Source: Codonopsis lanceolata
Lineage: Eukaryota > Streptophyta > Magnoliopsida > Asterales > Campanulaceae
DNA length: 64,000 nucleotides
Direction: 5' to 3'
NCBI GenBank assembly: GCA_013146195.2
Contig: CM028378.1
Coordinates: forward strand, 38,338,108-38,402,107
The notes below the pieces were generated by a model, which was not told where the DNA came from, searched no databases, and saw only the letters and a program-made list of their open reading frames with translations. Both the position numbers and the translations under genes were made by a program. Below are positions 56,570 through 64,000 of the stretch, piece after piece. The stretch's first letter is position 1. Each line of letters opens with the position of its first letter.

Positions 56570-58442
56570 ATGGCGGAGAACGGAATTAATGGTGGTAGCG
56601 GCAGTCGTAGAGAAGAGGTACACCAGAATCCCAACCTTAATCAAGCTGCCGGGAATAATGTCAATTCGCTCCATGATGCACGCCACCAGCTTAATCAAAG
56701 ACGTGGGGTTGATTCACTGGCTAGAAGCGCTGAAGCTGCAGTTGGGTTAGCTCATGAATTTCGTGAGGAAGCTTTGCGACAGCGAGCCATTTACTTGGGC
56801 CAGATGCATCAGCTCAACCTACAGTTGATCGCGATGGGCAATGAGCCATTACCCATCGAATTAGATCCATTACCAGCTTTGTCGGCCCCGAGTCAGGCAG
56901 CCGGTATTTCTCGCACTAGGGGCAACCAGATGAATCCTTTGCTTGTTCACTCCCAACCACGAGTGCATGGTTCTAAGCGTCACGAGCAACCGAGGGCAAT
57001 AAGGCTAGTCACAAGGTTATTCCCAGTGTTCATTCAAGACTGGGACCACGAGTAGGGGAGGGTTCGGCTCAATCTCGCCGGCGACGGCGTTCGCCTTCAC
57101 CACCAAAGTCACATGCTCGCAGATTTCGGTCACCTTCGCCACGGCGATCTCGGGCCCATAGTAGACGTTCGCATTCACCAAGGGGTTCTTACATTCGTCG
57201 GCATAGAACTCCTTCTCCCAAGCGATCTTATCATTCTAATGGCTCTCAAGGAAAACGAGACTTGCATCAATCAATTGCGCAAGTTGCACATCTCGCTGGG
57301 GTGCCTCAGGTATAGGTGGCGCAGGCCGTGGGGATTCCTTAAGCCGCTGCGGTTATGGGACCCCACGTGCCCCTCCTATGGTACACAAATGGGTGGTTTG
57401 CCTGCAACCATAAATATGCAGGATTTTGAGGAGTTGAAGCGCCGGATGGAGGCCTGGGAGCAAGGCAAGGCTCTAGATGGAAATTTTTTGGGTACATCTG
57501 TCAGCCCGTTGGCACCGTGGATCGAGAATGCTCCACCAGCACAGGGGTTGATATTTCCAAACATTAAGGAGTATACGGGCAAGACCAAGGCCAGGGATTG
57601 GTTAATGTCTTTTGAATCCCAAATTGGCCCTTTGGTGACGCCGATGAGGCGTTGAAGATCGAGCTTTTGTTGGCGCTGTTGCAGGGAAAAGCTCTAGCTT
57701 GATGGGAGCATTGCCTCGACGCCGATCAATAATGGGCGCACTGCGAGCAAAATTCTTGGCTGATTTTGGGACGGCTGGTTCATTGGCAAAGACAAGGGCT
57801 GACTTGTCCAAGGTTAAACAAGGGGCACACGAGTCAACAGCGAGTTACCTTGAGAGGTTTACCAAGGTCCTAGAGCAAGTTCCTGGTCTGACCAAGCAAG
57901 AGGTGACATTGTGTTTTGAAACAGGATTGCTGGAAGGTGAAGGTGGTTTGCGATCAGAGTTAAGTATGCGCGAACCTAAGACACAAGCAGAGATGCTCAT
58001 GCGAGCACAAAAATGGTGTGCCGGGGAGACGGCAAAGAAGGAGAAGAAAAAGGAAAGTAGCGAAGCTATGGGGAATGCCAAGGGAAACGGCCAGGCAGGA
58101 AGTGGAGGCTACAATAAAAGTAAGTCCCGTTATGATCGGCCGAAGGAGTTTCTTCGTGAATCAGACTTGACCCCGCTCAACACGCTGCGCGAGGACATTA
58201 TGTACGAGATAAGGAACGAGCTTCCTAATCCCCCTCGCATGAATCCAGCTACTGCTGGCGAGAGAGATCAGACAAAGAGATGCGCCTATCATGATGATTA
58301 TGAGCATACTACAGAGGAATGTTGGCCGTTGAAGAAGGCCATTCAGAAGATGATCAATGAGGGGCGGCTAGATCGCTTCAAGCGAGATGCAGGTAATAGA
58401 GGGAATGCTCCTAGGCGGGAAGCCCCACCGATCAGGGGGTAA
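56570..58442 (+). pseudogene. Tat gag polyprotein with SR-rich region, frameshifted
   Basis: It begins MAENGINGGSGSRREEVHQN. A helical region (LAHEFREEALRQRAIYLG) follows, then after a stop and frame change at 57055 an Arg/Ser-rich stretch (QSRRRRSPSPPKSHARRFRS, SPRRSRAHSRRSHSPRG). The retrotransposon gag core follows in another frame (FPNIKEYTGKTKARDWLMSF; LSKVKQGAHESTASYLERF; LLEGEGGLRSELSMREPKT). Near the end lies the Tat-type zinc motif CAYHDDYEHTTEECWPLKKA. Frames change at about 57055, 57340 and 57655, so no full-length Gag can be made. The start follows the primer-binding site by about 60 bases. Confidence 0.87.
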
Positions 58443-58453
58443 TCAATGTTATA

Positions 58454-61400
58454 ATGGATGAAGAGCTCACTCCAACACAGCTCGGGAAACAGATCTATTC
58501 CTTGTCCAAGGTGGTGGATCGACCGGCGACTTTGCAGGATGGTGAACAGGTTATTCAGTTTACTCGCAGCGAGTTGGCAAGTAGTGTGGCAGGCGAGCAA
58601 TCCTTGATTGTCTCAGCGCTAGTTGATGGTTGGGTCATGCACAGAATTTTGGTGGATACAGGAGCATGCCGGGACGTGATGTACTATTCTTGCTTCCATG
58701 GGTTGGAGTTGAGTGATGATCGTTTGAAGCCGTATGCTGGGGCTTTAGAAGGTTTTACAAATCACAAGGTCCCGGTCAAAGGCACCGTCGAGTTAGAGGT
58801 GTTCGTCGGAGAGGGAAGCAAGACCCGAGCTGAAAAGATTACCTTCATGGTAATCGACTTGAAATCTCCTTACAACATCATCTTGGGTGTACCGGGCATG
58901 GCAAAATTCCAGATGGTGGCATCAATCCCGCATCAGCGAGCCAAGTTCTATACCGATCAAGGAGTAGGGGTGTTGCGAAGTCAGCCGCGAGCAGTGCTCG
59001 AATACGTGCGAGATACCCAAAGGAAGAAGCAGAAGTTGACTTTGGAGGATGGCGAGCAGAAGATTACAGTCAGCACTAAGGAAACTTCACATATGACTGT
59101 AGGACCATCAGTGGTGGCGATGGTTTCGGAGATGGTGGCAAGCTCTATGCCGACATTGAAGTCGGGGGAGCAAAGTCAGACTGAAGCAGATACGGCAATG
59201 GTTGTTGGTCGGACTGATATTGAGGTTGTTCCATCTTTACCGATAGTGCAGCCGCTGGAGCAAGCCGAGCGAGAAGAGGTGGTCGAGGAAGGTGTTAATA
59301 ATCCTTTGCCGACATTGACGTCGGGGGGATTGGAGGAGCCGAATGAGCTTGTTGAGCTTATGGATGAATCTTTGCCAGCAGTCATGTCCGAGGAGCCAGT
59401 TGAGGCCATGAATGCAGACCAGCTTGATAAAGTCGAAGATCGAGCTGAGAAGGATGAGAAGGTGGAGTGTGACACACTCCAAATGCGAGACGAGCCAGAG
59501 TTAACGGCTCAAGACGAGCTTGAAGAGGTTGTCATTAATTCTGCTTATCCCGAGCAGAAGATAAAGATTGGTAGGGCTTTGACAGCAGGGGCGAGAGCAA
59601 ACTTGATTAAGCAATTACAAGATAGCCTTGATGTTTTTGCCTGGCGACCAGAGGACATGCAAGGGGTAAGCGAGACTGTGGCCTTGCACCAGCTAAATGT
59701 TGATCCAGCTTTTCGACCAATTCAGCAGCGCCCTAGAGTTTACTCGGTGGAAAAGGATCAGGCGATCAGGGAAGAGGTCGAGAAACTGCTTAAGGCGGGC
59801 ATAATTGAGGAGATACATTTCCCAACTTGGCTGGCAAATGTGGTAATGGTGAAGAAGTCGAACGGGAAATGGCGGATGTGCGTTGATTTCACATATCTGA
59901 ATAAAGCTTGCCCGAAGGACTGCTATCCTCTGCCGAGAATTGATAAATTGGTGGATGCCATTGCAGGGTTCGAGCTTCTTAGTTTTATAGATGCCTACTC
60001 TGGGTATCACCAGGTGAGGATGAATGAGAGGGACAAGGCTCTAACAGCTTTCCGAGCACCCGGGGGGTTGTACTGTTACAAGATGATGCCCTTTGGCCTA
60101 AAGAACGCTGGAGCTACTTACCAAAGGATGGTGAATAAGGTGTTCAGCTCACAGCTCGGGAGAAATGTTGAAGCCTATATTGATGACATGGTAGTCAAGA
60201 CTAAAGGGTGCGAGCATGCAGAAGACCTGGGCGAGACCTTTGCCAATCTCAGGAAAAATTGTATGAAGTTGAACCCGAGCAAATGTGTCTTCTGGGTAAA
60301 GGCAGGCAAATTCCTCGGGTTCATGGTGACTGAGAGGGGAATCGAGGCCAATCCTGAGAAAATAAAGGCATTGGTCACTATGAAGCTTCCTCGTTGCATT
60401 AAGGATGTGCAGAGGCTTAACGACAGGGTGATTGCTCTAGGAAGGTTCATTTCGAGGTCGGCAGAGCGGTGCTTGCCTTTTTTTCAAAATTCTTCGAGGT
60501 AACAAGGGGTTTGAATGGACTTCGGAGTGCCAGAAAGCTTTCGAAGACTTGGTGAAATATTTGGGAAGTCCACCTTTGCTGAGCCGCCCGGTTTTCGGTG
60601 AAAGGTTATTTGTTTATTTAGCAGCTACCGAGCAGGCGGTAGCCGCAGTTCTGGTTAGGGAAGAAGGCAATGTACAAAAGCCTGTTTATTATGTTTCAAA
60701 AGCCCTCACTGATGTAGAGGGAAGATATTTTAATGCAGAGAAGTTAGCTTACTCGCTTGTTGTTGCTGCTCGGAAACTTCGAGCTTATTTTTCTGCGCAC
60801 TCAATTGTTGTGTACACTGATTTGCCTTTGAGAAAGATTTTGCACAAGCCAGATACTTCTGGTCGTTTACTCACCTGGTCGATTGAGTTAACCGAGTTTG
60901 ATATTGACTATCAACCTCGGCGAGCAATCAAGGCGCAAGCTTTAGCAGATTTTGTGGCTGAAACAAGTTTCAAGGATTCTGGCGAGGAGGAAGTAGCAGA
61001 TAAAGCAGTAACGACGAGCAGCGCAAGTCCAAAGCCGAGGCCAGAATATTGTTGGGAACTCCATGTTGACGGTTCAGCTAGCCGATTTGGGAGTGGTGCC
61101 GGTTTGGTGTTAGTCCCACCAGAACAAGATGTAGAATTTGAGAAGGCACTGCGCTTCAAATTTCCAGCTTCCAACAATCAGGCCGAGTATGAAGCTTTAA
61201 TTGCTGGGCTTGAGCTCGCACAAGACATTGGAGTGCGCGCAGTGGTTATATATTGTGACTCACAATTGGTGGTTAATCAAGTCAAGGGCGATTATGCGGT
61301 CCATCATCCGATTTTGGTTCGTTATTGTGCGATGGTGAAGGAAATCTTAAAGGACTTTGATTATTGGGAGTTGGTGAGAATTGCTCGGGAAGATAATATG

Positions 61401-62766
61401 CGAGCTGATTATTTGTCGAAGATGGCTGAAGATGAAATTCAGTCTTTGCATCCCAGAGTCATGATCGAGCATTTGGATGTGCCTGTCATTGAAAAGGAGG
61501 TGATCATGGATATCGAACCATATCCAAAGTGTTGGATTGATGATCTCAAGGCTTACATCGAGCAGGGGCTGCTACCCGAGGACAAAAAGGAGGCTAGAAC
61601 TATCCAGAAACGATCATGTCGTTACATTGTTTTGGATAACATTTTATACCGAAGATCCTACACTCGACCTCTGTTGAGGTGCGTGCGACCAGAAATGACA
61701 GAAGGAATCCTGGGAGAGGTGCACGAAGGCAAATGTGGTGGTCACCCGGGTCAGAGGTCGTTGGCCGAAAAGATTCTGGCAGCTGGATTTTACTGGATAA
61801 CACTGAGGCGAGATGCCGAGATGTACGTTCGTCGATGTGACAAGTGTCAGCGTTACGCGGATATTCCATGTCTTCCATCTACCGAGTAGATTCCTGTTAT
61901 AGCCTCATGGCCGTTCGATATGTGGGGGATAGACCTAATTGGTCCCTTTCCCAGTAGCTCGTTCAAAGTTCAAATATGTTGTGGTCGTTGTTGATTACTT
62001 TACTAAGTGGGTGGAGGCAAAGCCCTTAGCGACCATCAGTGAAGTCAATGTCATTGACTTTGTCCATGAGCATATATGGTGCCGGTTTGGGATTCCGCGA
62101 GCAATTGTGTCCGATCATGGGACTCAGTTTTCTGAAAAGTTTACTAAGGCATGCGAGCAAATGAGGGTGAAGCATTGGCAATCATCTGTGGCATATCCAC
62201 AAGGTAATGGTCAGGCTGAAGCCGCAAATAAACAAATCTTGCATGTCTTGAAGAGGAATTTGGAAGAAAAAGCAGGAAGATGGGTAGACGAGCTGCCTTC
62301 GGCCTTGTGGGCGGTTAGAACGACAGTAAGGGGTCCAACTGGAGAGTCCGCCTTTTCTTTGGCTTATGGGTCTGATGCCATGGCCCCGGTGGAGATGTAT
62401 CTGCCCACTCATAGAGTTTTAAACTATAATATTGAGTCTAATAATACAGCTCGAGCAGCCGATTTGGATTTGCTGGAGGAAAAACGGCTGGAAGCCAAGA
62501 TGAGAATGGTAAATTACAAGCAGCGAGCAAAAGCTCACCACGATAAAAGGGTTCGTGGTCGATCGTTTGCTGTGGGGGATTGGGTCCTTCGTAAAATTGA
62601 GGCAACGGGTCATCGAGCTGAATGGGGAAAGTTGTCACCAAACTGGGAAGGTCCTTTTCAGATTTCGAGGATCATTAAGGAAGGCACTTACATGTTGCGA
62701 ACAGAGGATGGTGATAAGTTAAAGCATCCATGGCATGCAGATCATTTGAAGAAATATTATTGGTAA
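58454..62766 (+). pseudogene. Tat pol polyprotein (PR, RT, RNase H, second RNase H, integrase), three frames
   Basis: 58454-60502 carries the protease HRILVDTGACRDVMYY, a 170-residue acidic spacer, and the RT: FIDAYSGYHQVRMNERDKAL, MMPFGLKNAGATYQRM and catalytic EAYIDDMVVK. A one-base change in a T-run near 60477-60484 shifts to the frame of 60549-61889. That holds RNase H (KPVYYVSKALTDVEGRYFNA), a second RNase H (WELHVDGSASRFGSGAGLVL, NNQAEYEALIAGLELA, IYCDSQLVVNQVKGDY) and the HHCC integrase finger (HEGKCGGHPGQRS and CDKCQRYADI). A TAG at 61887-61889 and another frame change precede the integrase core (DYFTKWVEAKPLATISEVNV, DHGTQFSEKF, YPQGNGQAEAANKQ). All catalytic motifs are readable, so the breaks are few and recent. 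Confidence 0.9.
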
Positions 62767-63283
62767 TTGATTTGCAATATGTAATTCTTTGATCCTTTTT
62801 CTTATGACAAGTTAATAATGGTGAAACTCGATCGTCTTTTCAACCTTGTGTTTGGAAAGTTGTTCTGCGAGTTGGTTTTTGTTGTTTTCTCGGTTATCCT
62901 CTCTATCGAGCATGAGTTTTTTCTTGCTCGTTTAAAGAGTTGATGTTTGAGGTGAATGTCTCCTCAATCTTGTCTTTTTCGAGCATAAAGGGCTTTATGG
63001 TCGACAAAGTTTGAGGAGAGGTTTCCCGATTCTCGATGATTCTCTTTTTGCGAGCATAGAGGGCTTTATGCTCGTAAAAGGAGTTGGTGTTCGAGTGGGA
63101 TAACTTGGCTAAGTAGCGATCGCTTTAGAGCGAGTAAAAGATTATTTTGTGCGAGAAGGACTTATATAAAGCAGTCATTCAGAGATAAAGAAAAGCGAGT
63201 AGAAATATTACAGACATAAAAATAAAATTGTTTGTAAGACAAGGCACGGAGGCCAACAAGGCACGCAGGCCGTGCTTTTGATT
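62767..63283 (+). other. Spacer between pol and the antisense ORF, with hairpins
   Basis: Non-coding. Two related inverted repeats lie at 62980-63003 (arms CGAGCATAAAG and CTTTATGGTCG) and 63051-63074 (arms CGAGCATA and TATGCTCG), each preceded by TCTTTTT. A looser third (CGAGCATGAG / CTTGCTCG) is at about 62907-62929. Confidence 0.7.
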
Positions 63284-64000
63284 TCAGGCACAAGGGGCAA
63301 CACTGTTGTTGTCGTCTGTTGCGGGAGTAGTTTCCTCGGTTCTTTCAGTTGTTTCTAAGATCGTGACTTCATCGTCGGCTTGGCCTTGGACATTGTCAGC
63401 GGTGGGGGGAGCTTGAGACTTCCAGATTTCTGTCATGAGCTCGGTTACAGTGGGATTAGCGACAGGAGGGGGATTCCACGGGGATAAGCCTTTCTCAGTA
63501 TCGGCCTTGACCAATGACTCCAGTTCATCTTCATTAAAAGGCACGAGCGAGTGGCCGGGGCGAGCAGACGAGCAGAATAAGGGATTGGCTCCCCATTCAG
63601 CAAGTTGCTTGGGGCGAATTTCCAGCCCGCTGCAGGCAATCTGCCTTAAGACGTGGTTCATGCCCTGTACGAAGAATGGGTAAGCCTCACCTTCAACACT
63701 GTTGGTGAAGTCGCTCGAGCTCTTATATTCTTCAATGATTTGTTGTTTCTGTTCTTCACTGGTCGAAGAGCCGGCCTCCAGAAGCTTTTGCTTGAGATTG
63801 GTGATGGTGGCATTAGCAGTTTTCAAATCATTTTGGCAGGCGCGCAGTTCACGGCACACCCCAGTTATGTTGTTTAGGGCTGTCTCTTCAGACTTTTTTG
63901 AGAGGTTCAGTTGAGCTTCTAGAGCTGTCTTCTCGGCTTCAATCTTGGAGAGTTCGGTCACCTTGCTCATGAGGGATTCCTCAGTATTTTTGAGGTCAGC
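63284..64000 (-). CDS. Antisense ORF of the Tat element, coiled-coil protein, 5' end outside the window
   Basis: An open minus-strand frame of at least 238 codons runs through the window edge without a stop; the first Met inside is at 63970. The N-terminal visible half is heptad-like (VTELSKIEAEKTALEAQLNL, CRELRACQNDLKTANATITN), a predicted coiled coil. The middle reads FTNSVEGEAYPFFVQGMNHV and LAEWGANPLFC; the C-terminus is acidic and Thr/Glu-rich. It lies after pol on the opposite strand, where Tat-lineage elements such as maize Grande carry an antisense gene of unknown role. Its frame is unbroken over this stretch although gag and pol are not. Function is unknown. Confidence 0.75.
   Translation of the reverse strand, partial: ADLKNTEESLMSKVTELSKIEAEKTALEAQLNLSKKSEETALNNITGVCRELRACQNDLKTANATITNLKQKLLEAGSSTSEEQKQQIIEEYKSSSDFTNSVEGEAYPFFVQGMNHVLRQIACSGLEIRPKQLAEWGANPLFCSSARPGHSLVPFNEDELESLVKADTEKGLSPWNPPPVANPTVTELMTEIWKSQAPPTADNVQGQADDEVTILETTERTEETTPATDDNNSVAPCA

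Larger units (their letters stand above)
55727..64000 (+). mobile_element. Ty3/Gypsy element of the Tat lineage, 3' end outside the window
   Basis: Order: 5' LTR region, primer-binding site at 56494, gag, protease, RT, RNase H, a second (archaeal-like) RNase H, integrase, a spacer with hairpins, and an antisense ORF. The second RNase H and the antisense ORF after pol are features of Tat-lineage elements; maize Grande is a named example with an antisense gene. Gag and pol carry several frame breaks. The 3' LTR is not reached. Confidence 0.85.

Overview
The window is nuclear DNA from a flowering plant, most likely a eudicot with a transposon-rich genome. The evidence is spliced genes with GT-AG introns, plant-only protein families (GH17-X8 glucanase, LIKE-COV) and plant retrotransposon lineages (Copia, Ty3/Gypsy-Tat, PIF/Harbinger, CACTA, MULE). 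Only four host-type or intact coding genes can be reconstructed: a five-exon GH17 beta-1,3-glucanase with an X8 domain (1589-4152), an intronless SMP-30/strictosidine-synthase-like gene (36632-37723), a six-exon LIKE-COV (DUF502) membrane protein gene (39233-42052), and a three-exon Myb/SANT-like protein of PIF/Harbinger type (24178-25880). Almost everything else is transposon sequence, usually one element inside another.

Layout. 1-1588 is an AT-rich flank with a small cluster of a 'cgatacat' motif. The glucanase gene is followed at 4433-11921 by a minus-strand Copia element with two 488-bp LTRs. From 11922 to 38767 lies a nested locus. Its core is an inverted repeat whose arms carry a Copia gag fragment plus the 5' part of the SMP-30-like gene. 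The right arm (37938-38767) is uninterrupted. The left arm is split twice: by an 8.9-kb CACTA-like element (12034-20899) carrying exons of five unrelated host genes, and by a 15.1-kb element with PIF/Harbinger ends and a TAA target duplication (21378-36490). The uninterrupted arm serves as an empty site, which gives the borders of both insertions. The 15.1-kb element holds the Myb-like gene, a K+-channel exon, a SEC22 last exon, a 20-copy satellite of 178 bp and a decayed MULE with an OTU protease. A 22-bp direct repeat lies at 4411-4432 and 38768-38789, on either side of this 34-kb complex.

After the LIKE-COV gene comes a decayed plus-strand Copia element (42325-51879, matching TTGTAA flanks). 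Its 5' LTR is cut by a Tourist-type MITE with TTA duplication. Its front half is replaced by a piece of a Tat/Ogre-like Gypsy element that carries about 45 copies of a short palindrome with compensatory base changes. Region 51886-55720 is AT-rich and holds a MULE PB1-like fragment, a 98-bp (TA)n tract and a Helitron 3' end. From about 55.7 kb to the window end lies a Ty3/Gypsy Tat-lineage element: LTR, primer-binding site, gag with an SR-rich stretch, and pol with a second RNase H. On the opposite strand it has a coiled-coil ORF that runs off the window edge.

The genes do not form a pathway. The main biological interest is in how host gene pieces, inverted repeats and satellites have been collected and layered by transposons.
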